From: Rapana venosa
Lineage: Eukaryota; Mollusca; Gastropoda; Neogastropoda; Muricidae
Assembly: GCA_028751875.1 (NCBI GenBank)
Contig: CM054153.1
Span: 10,281,636-10,345,635, forward strand
DNA: 64,000 nucleotides
Direction of reading: 5' to 3'
Below the pieces are notes generated by a model that worked only from the letters and a program-made list of their open reading frames with translations, had not been told where the DNA came from and did no database searches. The position numbers and the translations under genes were made by a program. Shown piece after piece: positions 50,221 to 62,700 of the stretch; positions within the stretch are counted from its first letter, which is position 1, and every line of letters starts with the position of its first letter.

Positions 50221-52518
50221 TACTTAGAAGCACCTGACACACATTACAGTTCTTCCACACTACTTGAAAAAAGGATTTTGCCACCAGTCTGGAAACTTGT
50301 AACTGAAAAAAAAACCCCCACCAAAACCAACTACTTGACAATGAGGAATTGTGGCCAGTTAGGCAACGAAACACAAAATTCACATTGTGGCCAGTTAGGC
50401 AACGAAACACAAAATTCACATTTCATTTTCCGAAGGGCGACAATGTCTGAAAACATTGTATATCACAACACACCGACCTCACAGTAGACACATTACTAAC
50501 AGTAACAGCTCTGGGTTAGCTGAGGGGTGGAGGGTTGAAAGCTGAAGGCTGAGGGAGGAAGGACTACATTGCTATGTATGTACAGAAGAACTATAAGGCA
50601 ACTTTCACCACCACTGGACAATGATTTATCCTTTGGGTAAACAAGGACAGCAACTCTTCCTACAGGGACAAAGGCACATAACTCTAGGCCGATGACACTT
50701 GCGTTGACATAAACTCACATCCAAATATACCACCAATCAGAAAGGGTTTTTTAAAAAAAAAAAGGTGGGGGGGGGGGGGGGGGGGCGGGGTGCATGCAGA
50801 TGCATGGTTCTGAGTTATTTTGCAAAAGACAGACTGGAATTGGGTTTCTATAACAGCAGTTTCAAAAATCTCTCGCAAATTCTTGAGAAAAAAATCACCA
50901 AGCTCTTCCCACTGATGTTACAAACTTTATGGCATCAACATTTCGATGTTTGGGCAAAAGGTGTCACAAGATCCTCACTCTCACTTACAGGTGCTGGGAT
51001 TCTGGTCATATTTACACACAAAAACCACAGCCAGATTTATATATTATGCAGTGTACACATACACTAACAACAACAAAAAGTGTGCACATACATACACTGG
51101 CATAAATGTGCGTATATACATCACTCTCCTTACAACACTTCATACAAACCGTTTCCACAGCCAACCTTACACACCCTTCACACACATACACCTGGGGGTC
51201 ACAAAATAAATGCACACTGCCCAACCTAACAAAGACAACTGTGTAAGTTACACACACACACACACTCAGACACATGGTTTTTTTCAACATGTACATTACG
51301 ATGCACTCATGCCTGCATACCACATTCAGTTAGACTTACAGCCAGCCTACCGTTATGTATTGTTTACTACTGTTAAAAGCTAAACACCACCAGCAGACAG
51401 GGATTTCAGCTAGACTACACTAAGCTCACAGCCTATCTACACCAGCAGCAGTCTTGAAGCACAGATCTATCTTCCCACTGAGATCACAGAATCCATCACA
51501 AGCTAACCTGTGTCCTAGACTCTACACCCTTGCACATCTTCAGTACATCCTGCCAGTTTTCCTCCTAAAACATACCCCCCCCCCCCCCCTTCCTGAAAAA
51601 AAAATCCCCAAAAAGCCCACCCCCTCTAAATGAATGAAATCCTTGATGATAATTCACCATCTAGATAAAGTATAAACTCTGTAATAACAAAAACCTAGAC
51701 AAAATAAACATTTCACTCCAAAAGCATTGTCATTGACCCCCCCCCCCCCCCCCCAAAAAAAAAACAACAACAACAACAAACAAAGAACTACTAATAAAAA
51801 GAAACAAAAATCCCTCCTACCAACAAAAGATCAACAACAAGACAAACTCCTCAGGCCAAACAAAACCCACAACAAAATAAATAAACAAATCAATATGCCC
51901 TCAAACCTCGGTTTTGGAAGCCTATATGTAAAAGCATGGAAGGGAGAAAAGCATGCCCATTTTTGTTGTTTTTTTCTTCAGTTTCAGTTGACCAAAGTTA
52001 TGCTCTGTACATTTACATGGTCTCTATTCTAACCCTCGCCACCAGCCCAACTTCAATGTTGTCATGGTGACACTGATATCACACACACACACACATGTGC
52101 TCATGCACAGACACACATCTACAGAGCGTGATTGTCGTTTTGTCCGATATATATATACAAAAGCACAGACAGTACTTTATGCACATGTACGTGGTAATAA
52201 AAAATAGGAAATATCTTCAGTGGAAAGCAAGGCCAGTGATGGTAGATTATGTCAATGATGTCATGGATGCTAATAACACACCCAGCATGCACGATGATGC
52301 ACACTGCGATTTCCCAGGATGAAAATGCACAGCACTGGAGCACTATAATATCTCAACACTGACAGATCTATGCTGATCAAGAGAACAGTAGCAGACTCCA
52401 CATTCTGGGCACCACACGCACAGTTAAGTCAGGGAATCCACCTATTCTTTTGGTCAGATCCCAAAGACGCACTGGATACTTCAGTCAAAAAAAGAAAAAT
52501 GACACCTTGCAGCATTCT

Positions 52519-52612
52519 GTTAACTTTCACTAGTGCAACAAAGAAACTTTCACTAGTGCAACAAAGAAACTTTCACTAGTGCAACAAAGAAACTTTCACT
52601 AGTGCAACAAAG
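52519..52612. repeat. 23-bp tandem repeat, four copies
   Basis: CTTTCACTAGTGCAACAAAG repeated four times, almost perfectly. Confidence 0.9.
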
Positions 52613-53900
52613 AGGAGCTAGGCTCACACACAACCTTTCTTTTTTTAACAGTGATCCAAATCTGGCAGACTTGGGGGGGAGGGGGTGGGGGGAGAAGACG
52701 GTCGATTACCCTCCACAATATCTTTCTCCTTACTGTCCTAAACAACAGTCACATAGGAGCAACACACACAACAATTATGAATCGCTGACAAGGTAGTGTG
52801 GATGATTTCCATGTTCACCATCAAAGCGCCAGAATCAAATAGACTTTACAGGGAGAGTAGGGACATTTTTTTTTTACACTACATGTGTTTACTTCTATGT
52901 CAACACACACAGTGTAACTGAGGTGGTGGCCTAGCACTTCACACACACACACATTTAGGAAGCCAGGGGTCTGTAGTTCAATTCTACAAAACTGATAATG
53001 ACTACGGCATTGACCATGTCATGAAGTTCTATGTTCTGTTACAAGTCATGAACAAAGATGCAAGGTGCCAGCATTGAATTTGTCACTCAAAAAAAAAAAA
53101 CCCTGTTTTTGCAACATTTAGTGACCAGATGACTTGAAAAAAATCAAGGTGAAAGATTTTAAGTTCCAAATAAATCTGACTTTTTGTTTGTGTTTACTTT
53201 CTTTGTCACGGCGTACAATGCTGTGACATGTCCCACAAGGCCACAACCGTCCTAACACAATCTATCACATTTAGCGACAGTGACAGTGTGTGACACTACT
53301 TTTTCTTTTCTGCTATAAAACAATCTGCTCACACTTTCACTCCCTACTTATAGGACTCACAAATTATCACTGGCTATTATTATTGTCTTTGTTTCTCTCT
53401 CTCCTTTCCTACAGAATGGTGGCTTTTCATCCAGGTATATTCCTGAACATATCCAAATGTGGTTTAGAGACTCCCAAGAAATCTATCTTGCCTCTAATCC
53501 AATCCAATCTTCTTGTTAATAGCTCTGCGCTGACCACAAAGGCATCTTGCCTTTCTCTGTAAGGCCTCAGCAATTATGACTGACCACACACATAAGAGGA
53601 CATTTCTGTGCAAGGAGTTTCTTTCCCACAAAGCACAGTCACTTCTTATGATTTGGAAGCATCTGAAAATAACAAGGCTCTCAATCAAAAAAACAAAACA
53701 AAACCAAAAAATTAGCAGGTTGAAGATACAAAGTTCTTCAAAATATATCACCAGAAGCCACCATAACCTCACCATTGAAGACTGAAGACATAACCGCCTC
53801 CAAAATAAATAATCAGAAGTTACCACCGTCTCACAGCCTGAAGATAGGAATCCTTCCACTTCACAATCTACACACACCCCTTTCACATCACCCACACACC

Positions 53901-54213
53901 TCACACGGCTTCTTCATGATGCGTCACTGTCAACTGAGGGGAGATGAGTCTCTCCACGCTTCCCCTGCCGCTGCTAGAGTGGTCCGTGCTGCTGTAGCCG
54001 CTGGACTTGTCCACCAGGCTGATCTGCTCCAGGTGCTCGGGCCTGACGGCGCCCCCGGCACCCGATAGGGGGGGCTTGCTCCGCCTCTTGGAGGAGTGGG
54101 GGGCGTGGGGGAGAGTCTCCGTGGCCTCCGTGCCCTGTCCCTTCCGTATCCGCACTTCCGTGTCTATGGCGGGGTCCAGGGTGGCTGAGCGCCGTTTCTT
54201 GTCATGTTTTATC
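53901..54213 (-). CDS. C1orf43: C1orf43 last coding exon
   Basis: Acceptor TTGTACAG; 103 codons then TGA at 53903-53901. Strongly GC-rich against its surroundings. Encodes IKHDKKRRSATLDP, SSKRRSKPPLSG and SSGYSSTDHSSSGRG, a low-complexity basic/serine tail. Confidence 0.85.
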
Positions 54214-57200
54214 CTGTACAATAACCAATAGGTATAGCGGTGTATATGCATACATACACACATACATGTAGTTAGCAACACTTCTGTGTTTGCCTTCAAT
54301 GTATAAGGTAGCATGATAATACTTGAAAATCACAGGATTGTAACAAAAATAAACATAAACCGCCAGATAATGAAATAAAAACCACCAATATTCTTTCACC
54401 ACTGCTGTAATGATTAGGTACCCGCCCCCCACCCCACCCCCCCCAAAAAAAGAGAAAAGATTCATTTTAAGAGCTTCTAGCAACCTGAGAGTGAGTCGCT
54501 CAAAGCCCAATTTGAAAGAAGAAAATCACCCCCAAGCAACAAAAAAACAAAACAATAAAACCCAAAATACCACCCTCACTGTAAAGTGATTCTGTCACGC
54601 ACACACTATCAAAAAAGAAAAGCCAAAAAACCCAACATAGTGACACATTATGCCATTAAATCCAATGCTTTTTGACTTCTCACAAAAGACAAACAACTGA
54701 GATAGGTAAATAAAGAAACGAATACTGCAGGTTAAAAAAAAAAAGTAACAATAATGTTGACTTACATACGAATAACTTTGTCCAGGAGTTCCATGTAATT
54801 GACAAATTCTGTGTCCCCAAAACTCTGCAACACATTGCAAACAATGATGGTGAGCACTGATTAATATCATAATTATGATGTTATAACATTGCCATGTCAG
54901 CATATGGTAGTCAGGTAAGCTAACACTTGGTCCCTCTATTAAAGGAAAGTGATTGGTGTGGTGTGACCATGGAAATGTGGATGCTGCGAGTAGGTTGGGG
55001 TGGGGGCATTTTTGTTTGTTTGGGGTTGGGTTTTTTTACAGGGCCAACCAGGTGAGAGAGGGGTGAATAAGCACTCACCAGCCCTTGATTAGGTTACCAT
55101 TTTTTAACGTGGGTTTTATTTTTTGTGTGTGTTCTCAGACTAGAGCTCCAAGGTTCACCAATGGTGAGATTTTTGTTTATGCCAACCATTAAATCACTTG
55201 CCCCCTAGATTTTACTCTGTAACTCAAGAAATTTTACCCCTAACTTTATTTTTTTTAAAACACAAATGTATTGCAGAAGTGGCAATCTGCATTTTCTGGA
55301 GAAAGAGAGCAGCCTGAAATTTCACACTGGATAAATTTTTTAGTGGCTGCAAGTGGTAAACAACTTGATTTTTAGAACGGTTTGGACGGCTAAGTCTGCA
55401 GGCTGTCGTAGTAGCCCTGTATGTCCCCCCAGTTTTTCCTGCAGCTTTACTGGGCTGGGCCACAACTGGCGTCAATACAATACTTGTAACACAACACAAC
55501 AGGCATGGCATCAGCCCCAGGAGAAGGCAAAGTCAAGGAACTCACAGCAGGGTTGTGTCTGGCATGGTTGTAGGCACAGGAAAACTGGTGGATGGTGTGG
55601 GCGAGAGGGGAGGAGGGGGCGGAGGGACAGAGGGAGAAGAGGTACAGCTGTATCGTCTGCTTGGTGGACCGCAGGCTGATGCTCTTGTCCTGCCCTCGGC
55701 AGCACTCCACTAAAAACACAGCCATGATATCATTATGTCAACCCATTGACTGTTTTGTGTATGTTCATCTGTTAGATTATGGCAGGTGCCTATATAAGTA
55801 GACCAGTACGTGGATACTTTTGTCTACTGATATCTGCAAAAACTTTCAGGCAAACACTAGGGAAACCAGTTGATATATCAAGGTCCAGCATGCAACTAGA
55901 CCCCCTTCATGAATATCTATACACATGCAGAGGATCAAATAATGCATGTGAAAGATCCTGTAATTAATGTCAGTATTTTTGATGGGTTACAGAAGCACTA
56001 ACATACCCGGCACAACAGTGCAAGGTAAGGTACTTGGGATTAACAAATAATGCTAGATTTCAGTGTTGTTTCACTTTGAACTAAAAGTAGGCCTACCTTA
56101 TTTTCAGGAATAGACTGTTTTAGAAACTCAGGAATAGAAGGGAAGTAAAGCTTTCCTGAAACAAGGAAAGGTAGGGAAGTTAAAACTCGCACAAATGCAC
56201 AAACAAGAGAGTGAAGAAAGAATAAACATAATGCCTCATAACGTGCATGCACCAAACAACTCCACCACCTCCCAAAAATAAAACACCCCCCTTCCCCCTA
56301 AAAAAAAACCCAAACCCTTTCACAAAAATTTGTGATACAGTTTAGTTGTGTCAATGTACATTTTGTGTGCACACTGGCAACAACCCCCACGAACACCCCC
56401 CCCCCCCCCCCCCCAAACAACAACAAACCAACAACAAAAAAACACCAACAACAACACAACAAAAAAACAAAGAGGGAAGAGAAAAATGAGGGTGTCAGTT
56501 ACATACCTGCATTGGTGAAGGCATCCAGGGCTTTCATTCTGTGGTAGAAATGATTGGGTTCTGCACACACATGCACACACAGTTACACTTGGTGGTGGCT
56601 TGAACCCAAGTCATCAGATCACAAGCTCAATGCTCTAACCTCCATGCTTTCCTGCCTCCTTGCCCTTGATGCACAGAACTGTTGTTTATTGTCTCCAGCG
56701 ACAATCTAATGGTGACACATTTATATCTGTAATAGTTCTAATATGACCCACAGGCACAAACAAAAAAATTACATTCATTTTTCTGATGTCTAATTCTGAA
56801 TGGAATGACTTGCTATTAAAGCTGAAAACCGTAAGGAGTGGAAGAAGCTGGTTGCAAAATCTTCAGTGGTGCTCCATCAGTCTACATAACTATGGGATAG
56901 GTGGAGAAGAAGAAGAATCCTCAATAATTCATATCAACTTCATATCACTAAAATCAGACAGGATGCTCTATGTATACACACAACAGAGACAAGAGCACTG
57001 ACCTGTGACAGCAGTACTGTTGATGTGTTCAGACAGCAGCGTGGGTTCGAACCTGACATTCTGCACCAGGCCTAGTCGTCGCTGAATCTCCTCCCTCATC
57101 TCCTGAAGACACAGAAAAAGACTGAAGATACAGTACTGCAGACACAGTATATACATACTGAACGCGTGAACAAGCTGTCAGAAAAAGACTGAAGATACAG

Positions 57201-57362
57201 TACTGCAGGCACAGTATATAAACACTGAACACGTGAACAAGCTGTCACAAAACTTGAGACGTGAACATGTGTGAACAATATACACAAGACTTACAGCAGA
57301 GCCCAGGATGTCAATTTACAACAAAATTCTTACACACACACACACACTCTCTCTCACTCACT

Positions 57363-57394
<32 letters not shown>

Positions 57395-58084
57395 TCATAC
57401 GCTACATATCCATTTTGGGGGGGTAAAGTTAACATTTCTTTTCCTTGATTCACATCTCATTGTTCTACTACTGACCTTTGGGGCATCTGAGCCAATGGCG
57501 ATGTGCGGTTTGCGTGCCGACTTGATGGCAAAGCGCATAATCTGCCGTTTGGCAAACAGGAACAGCAGGAAAAACACCTGGTCAACACACAGACTTATGT
57601 ATACCACATAACAAACATGTTTAAAAGTACTACAAGATACCCTGTTCTTAACTATATTATTGCTAATCTTTATACTCTCATGCTGTATTGAATATCAACT
57701 GTCATGTCATAATGAAATTACTAAAATTAACTAAATAATGCAATCATGTAATTGAGAAGAAATAAAAATCAATCACCATGCAGTTAGACTGTAATTGTAA
57801 AATATCACCTAGTGTTATGGAATCAAACTGATGACAATGCCCACCATCACCACCACCACCACCCTCGGCAAGAATGGGCAGCTAAGTGTTATAATTTCTG
57901 TCAGTTGTATGTTGTTTGCTGAGTAATTAGTGTCTTAGATCACCTAAGTTATTTAATACTCCTCCCTTTGCCCCAGCATACATCCCACACAACCACCACC
58001 ATCACTGTATATTATAGCATGTCTCACCAGGGCTCCACTGGCAATGAAGAGCACAATGGTGACCACAGGTAGATCAGCTGCCAT
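53901..58084 (-). CDS. C1orf43: Homologue of human C1orf43 (NICE-3), 282 aa, seven coding exons
   Basis: Minus-strand exons 58084-58028, 57577-57476, 57102-57003, 56560-56507, 55709-55546, 54824-54766 and 54213-53901 join in one frame with GT-AG borders. The ATG has a strong context (GTCACCATGG). The N-terminus has one membrane segment (TIVLFIASGALVFFLLFLFA), then KRQIMRFAIKSARKPHIAIG, which matches human VKRQIMRFAMKSRRGPHVPVG closely. EIQRRLGLVQNVRFEPTLL and FYHRMKALDAF match the next conserved blocks, and FGDTEFVNYMELL the later one. Human protein is 253 aa. It is a Golgi/mitochondria-associated membrane protein reported to be needed for efficient phagocytosis; mechanism unknown. The C-terminal ~100 residues here are Ser/Arg/Lys-rich, longer than in human and probably disordered. 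It is convergent with REEP. Confidence 0.92.
54766..54824 (-). CDS. C1orf43: C1orf43 coding exon 6
   Basis: 59 bp, acceptor GTTGCAG, donor GTAAGT, ends at phase 2. Encodes SFGDTEFVNYMELLDKVIR. Confidence 0.85.
55546..55709 (-). CDS. C1orf43: C1orf43 coding exon 5
   Basis: 164 bp, acceptor TTTTTAG, donor GTGAGT, ends at phase 0. Encodes KSISLRSTKQTIQLYLFSLC and the HQFSCAYNHARHNPA end. Confidence 0.85.
56507..56560 (-). CDS. C1orf43: C1orf43 coding exon 4
   Basis: 54 bp between TGTGTGCAG and GTATGT, phase 1 to 1. Encodes EPNHFYHRMKALDAFTNA. Confidence 0.88.
56585..56660 (-). mobile_element. tRNA-like SINE head fragment
   Basis: The reverse complement has AGCATGGAGGTTAGAGCATT (A-box region) and GACTTGGGTTCAAGCC (B-box region). 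Only the head is present, in a C1orf43 intron. Confidence 0.55.
57003..57102 (-). CDS. C1orf43: C1orf43 coding exon 3
   Basis: 100 bp, ends at phase 1, acceptor TCTTCAG, donor GTCAGT. Encodes EMREEIQRRLGLVQNVRFEP and on to NSTAVT. Confidence 0.9.
57111..57246. repeat. 68-bp tandem duplication beside C1orf43 exon 3
   Basis: CAGAAAAAGACTGAAGATAC through GTGAACAAGCTGT occurs twice, and lies within 10 bp of the exon 3 acceptor, so it fills the polypyrimidine/branchpoint region. Confidence 0.88.
57476..57577 (-). CDS. C1orf43: C1orf43 coding exon 2
   Basis: 34 codons, phase 0 at both ends, acceptor ACCAG, donor GTCAGT. Holds the rest of the anchor and the KRQIMRF signature. Confidence 0.92.
58028..58084 (-). 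CDS. C1orf43: C1orf43 coding exon 1
   Basis: ATG to donor GTGAGA; 19 codons, phase 0. Encodes the start of the membrane anchor. Confidence 0.88.
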
Positions 58085-58639
58085 GGTGACGGTGACAACA
58101 GCGTTGTAGTCTGACTGACCTCACAGGGTGGTTACTGTTGCAATCGCTTCACGTGGTTGTAATGTCCTTTGTCGGGAATTCTTCTTCTTTGGCAACAACC
58201 AGCTGGCCATACAACTCTACTAACAAAAGTGAAGTAAACATTGTACAGAAATTTTATGTTTAAAACTTTACGAGCATACCATACTCATTTTGTAAAATGA
58301 ATGAATGGTTATATAACTTTTTTTTTTAAAAGGTCCGACTGCCTGTGTGAGCACACCGTTGCACTGAAGTGCTTTAGCCAGATTTGGGCAACACAGACTA
58401 AGCTGTGGCTACAAAGTCTGCATAAATTTCCAGCGAGGGATGGAATGGAAACTTCCATGGTTCAACAAAAGGATGGTTACTAGCAAGAGAAAAAAAAAGT
58501 GGTTTTCATTCTTGTTGTGGTTAGAATAATCCCATGTCCAAACATATGCACTACAATCATCAGGCTTAGTGATCATATGAGGTCCCTTTCCCTCCCTCCC
58601 ACTGTGGTTTCCACTATTGCAGTCCTGTGTGAACAACAT

Positions 58640-58720
58640 TCATCTTGAAACAGGGCCAATCACGCCCACTATTACGGGGGCCATTCACGCACACTATTAG
58701 AATTACGCCCACCAATAAAC
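58640..58720 (-). promoter_or_regulatory. Candidate C1orf43 promoter: paired CCAAT and GC boxes
   Basis: On the minus strand, ATTGGTGGGCGTAA and GTGGGCGTGATTGGCCC form two inverted CCAAT boxes each beside GGGCG, about 570-640 bp 5' of the start codon. Arrangement typical of TATA-less promoters; no transcript evidence. Confidence 0.3.
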
Positions 58721-59053
58721 TGGCTGTCTAAGCCTTCTGTGTCCCTAAAAAGCTGAAAGTATTGCTAGCATATATATGTTGAATTCTTCACTAGATGCTT
58801 CTCCGTTTGAGAGTACATGAAACAAGTATATTGGGAGTGTGGGGAAATGGAAACTAACAATAAAAATCCTTTCCTGAGTTTCTGCATCCTATAGAAGAGT
58901 GACAACAACCCACAAACTGACTGTGAAATACAAAACAATAACTATATCAAATAAGTGAAAAGTGTTAACAATGACGTAGTTAAAAGTTTCAGAGCAATCG
59001 TGCTCTTTTTCAAGACTACACTTGACACAAACGTCAAAAAATAAGATACTTAC

Positions 59054-59095
59054 TACGATGCAAAGTTGTCATGCCAGCCATTTTGTCTACAAACA
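59054..59095 (-). other. Possible non-coding leader exon of C1orf43
   Basis: The minus strand has a consensus donor (CGTA then GTAAGTAT at 59053). A matching acceptor (TTTTGTTAG) exists at 58222-58220. The 5' limit is unknown. Confidence 0.25.
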
Positions 59096-59126
59096 GATTG
59101 GGAGTTGCTCCCCTTTAGGCCTAACA

Positions 59127-59153
59127 CCCCCCCCCCCCCCCCCCCCCCCCCCC
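59127..59153. repeat. Poly(C) tract, 27 bp
   Basis: An uninterrupted C run followed by (CT)n and (GC)n. Confidence 0.95.
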
Positions 59154-59199
59154 AACCCCTCTCTCTATCTCTCTCAGCGCGCGCGCGCGTGTGAAACAA

Positions 59200-60941
59200 C
59201 AATGAGAGAATAATGTGTGTGTTTGGTGTTTTTTTCACACACAGAGCGAGCTATAAAATGCCGTGCATGCATTCTATTTAACACTACAGAATAAAACCAC
59301 CTTTAAAATAAAGTCACAGTTCCAAAACCACCATTAAAATTTAAGTCACGTTCCACTGATGTTGGTAGATATATGAAACTTACTGAATAAGAAAATTGAA
59401 AAGTTCTGCAATGTTGTTGGCACGCTATTTTATTTGTATTCTCCTGTTGTTGTTCTGCTGCTGCTGCTGTTTCCAAGATAGTCAAATGTGCTGGAAAGTT
59501 GACAACTACAAATATCTTGCAGAATGTATCCATATATATATCATTCTTCCTTCCTTCCAGTTTTTCCATCTTGACGTCATCACATTTTTTAAAATATACA
59601 ACATATTCAGTAGAGTGGATGGAAATTCTGTTCTACATCAGGTTCAGTTGCAACATAGTGGACATTTTCTGGCCTATCGGGTATCAAGTTACGACAATCT
59701 GTACAAATTCTACCAATGGTCTTTTTTCTTTCTTTCTCCATGGTTTCTGTTTTCACAGTTGAGCAGAATGGAAACGTTCTGATGTACATTCTTTAGCCAC
59801 AAAATCATGCACAATTTAACTGCATGAACTCCATGTGGTTTTCTTTGTTTTAAATTATAAATCTGAAATGCACAGTATAAAAGTTAAGTTCTTGTTTGTT
59901 GTTGTTGTTGGTTGTGTTTTGTTTGTTTGTTTGGTTGTTTTGTTTGTTGTTTTGGGGTTGTTTTCTTGGGGGGGGGGGGGGGGAGGGGGGTATATATGCC
60001 TAACTGAATCTATACAAGAGTACTTTGGTTTTCCTAATTATATGTATGTATATATAATTACCTCATTAACAAGATTGCAAATTCAAACTTTATGTACTAA
60101 AAGATACTTTAAACAAAAAGATTTTTCAATCGTTTTTCGTCTGCTACTTACCTAACCACACAGAATGGGGTCAACATTGTACAAACAGAAGCAATCCTCA
60201 TTTGATAATCATTTCCGACTTTTTCATGATTACCTGTTGCTGATTTCTGTCCTCAATCCCAAAAGCAAGTACACAGTATATTTTTCCATACTTTGAAAAA
60301 AAAAATGAAAACGAGCACCAAAAAAGAAAAGAAAAAGAAAGACAAATCTGACTGAACCGGAAGCTAAAGCTGTAGTACAGAAATGGCCCATGTGTGATTT
60401 TTCAAAACAGTCCTGAAGAAGTTATTGTGGAGTTGTTTGAATGCAGAGTCAGCTTCAAGTCAAACTGAGTAAGTATACTGAGATATGTTGGTACACTTGT
60501 GTAAGGTATGTTTGTTAGATATAGTACTTGTCAAAGGAGACTTAAATTATGAGGTATAAATGCCATGTGTGTGTGTCCCACACATCATCTCCCTTTTTCT
60601 ATTCCCAGAGTTTGATTAATATTTTTTCCTGCAATATTGCTGCTAATGGATGCACCTTTTCTTCCATTAGGTCATATATGGACTGAAATCACCGATGAAG
60701 CATGTGTACTGCTCTTTGTAGCTTAGAATTTACTTTCCATTAGATTTTTTTGAGAATGGATCTAGTTATCAAGTATGGGTCTATCGAAGTTGGCAACAAG
60801 AGGGAATTTGAAACGAAATGAAGATAAGGAGTAAAGACATACTGTGGCTTGTGCAATTTGGTGTTGTTTATGGGGTGCATGTGCACAAATCCATTATTAT
60901 TTTATCAATCATTATGTTTTAAGAGTACATGCATCAGTGTT

Positions 60942-60985
<44 letters not shown>

Positions 60986-61490
60986 TATATATATATAATA
61001 TAACATATAATATATAACATATATTTATATATATATGTATAGCCTCAGGCTGAATAATCTATCCTATGCTTTGCAGAGCAGGATTCAGTTGTGAATGCAA
61101 TAAATCATATATGCCAGGACACTTATCCACGTGTGGCTGATTACTTCAGAAACAAGAATGGGCAGACAGCTGGATATTTATTTACTGGTTGAGGTTTTAG
61201 TGTTGTGGTTTTGTATCATAGACAGTCAGAATGGCAAGCACACAAACCAGCAGGCAAACACAGGACACTCATGTATTCACAGTCTAGTGTTTTCATTACT
61301 TTGATGTTATTCTTTTCATCATACATATATATAGTTTTCATTACTCTTTAGAATAATGTGAAGTTTTAGTGTACACTTAAAAAACTATTTTGAATATTCC
61401 AATCTTATGAGTTATTATTGGAATTTTTCCCTTTCTCTTTTTCTTACCCTGTAACTGCTCAGGAACACAAGAGAGTTCAGAAAATCCCAC
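59200..61490. other. No gene recognised
   Basis: AT-rich; poly(G) at about 59970, (AT)n at 60946-61040. Frames of up to 128 codons show no family resemblance. Confidence 0.5.
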
Positions 61491-61493
61491 AAT

Positions 61494-61496
<3 letters not shown>

Positions 61497-61552
<56 letters not shown>

Positions 61553-61574
61553 AGAGAGAGACAGAGAGAGAGAC

Positions 61575-61605
<31 letters not shown>
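61497..61605. repeat. (GA)n / (GACA)n microsatellite
   Basis: (GA)n with CAGG and CAGA breaks, ending in (CAGA)n. Confidence 0.9.
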
Positions 61606-61606
<1 letters not shown>

Positions 61607-61619
61607 GCAGACAGATTAA

Positions 61620-62700
61620 CATCCTCTTTCCTCCATTCTCTACTGTGTCCCCTGTATCCTCCATCCTCATCATCCATCCTCCTTTCCATCAACCTCTACC
61701 TCTGTCCTTACCCCGTGACCTCCATCCATCTCTGTGGCCTCCATCCACATTTCCTGCATCATCCTCTTTCCTCCATGCCCTACTGTAGCTTCCATCCTCC
61801 CATTTGTCCCCCATCCTCTTTCTGCATCCTTCCCCTGTGCCCTCCATACTCTGTCTCTACATTCTATTCTTTCCTCCATCCTCTTGCTCCACCCTCCCCT
61901 TGTGTCCTCTGTCACCTTCCTCCGTCATCTTTCACCATCATCTTCTTCTCTCCATCATCCCCAGTGTAGTCCATCCTCTTCCTCCGTCATCACCCTGTAT
62001 TCTCCATCCTCCCCTGATCCTCCCCATCTTCCCCATCCTCCCCTGTGTCTTCTTCCATCTTCCTCCATCCTCTCCTGTGTCCTCCATCCTCTTCATTACC
62101 CCCCCCCTCTCCCTTCCTATGTGCAGCCTATCCTCCCTCCACCCACCTATGCAGCCAATCCTACCCCTCACCCTGTGTGTGGCCTATCCTCCATCTCCCC
62201 ATATGCAGCCAATCCTCCCCCCCTTATGAGCACCCATCCTCCCCCTCCCCCTGATGTGCATCTCCATCCTCCCCTATGTGCATTCTATCCTCCCCCTCGC
62301 CCCCATGTGCATGCCCCCTTCCCATCCCCTGAAGTGCTGCCCACCCTCCCCTCCCCTTATATGCTGCTCCCCCTCCCCTATGTGCTGTCAACCCTCTCCC
62401 TCCCCCTATGTTCATACCTATTCCCCTCCCCCACCCTTTGATGTGTAGCCCCCCCCCCCCCCTCCTCTCAGTGCTACCTATCTCCCCCCTCCCCCCCCCC
62501 CCCATGTTCTTACCCCCAACTTCCCCCCCCCCATGTTCATCTTTACCCCCCCCCCCCCCCAATCTTAATATGTACCATATCCCCTCCCCCTATATGCAGC
62601 CCATCTTCACCTCCTTATATGCAGCCTCCTCCCCCTCACTCCCTATGTACTGTCTAATCCTCCACCCCCCTCCCCCCTTCTGTGTGTAGCCTATCCTCCA
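61620..62700 (-). repeat. Polypyrimidine minisatellite, left arm
   Basis: Units such as CCTCCATCCTC, then CCCCTATGTGCAGCCTATCC, increasingly C-rich to the right. In reverse complement the unit (GGATAGGCTGCATA, GGGGGAGGATGG) relates to the right arm. Pro/Ser-rich frames across it are artefacts. Confidence 0.85.

Larger units (their letters stand above)
49504..53900 (-). other. Downstream region / putative long 3'UTR of C1orf43
   Basis: No ORF of interest. Holds poly(G/C) tracts at about 49523, 50766, 51575 and 51740, a SINE fragment and a 23-bp tandem repeat. The polyA site that would define how much is transcribed is uncertain. Confidence 0.35.

Noticed and set aside
61734..62441. 235-codon Pro/Ser-rich frame
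   Set aside because: Translation of the polypyrimidine minisatellite; no other coding signal.
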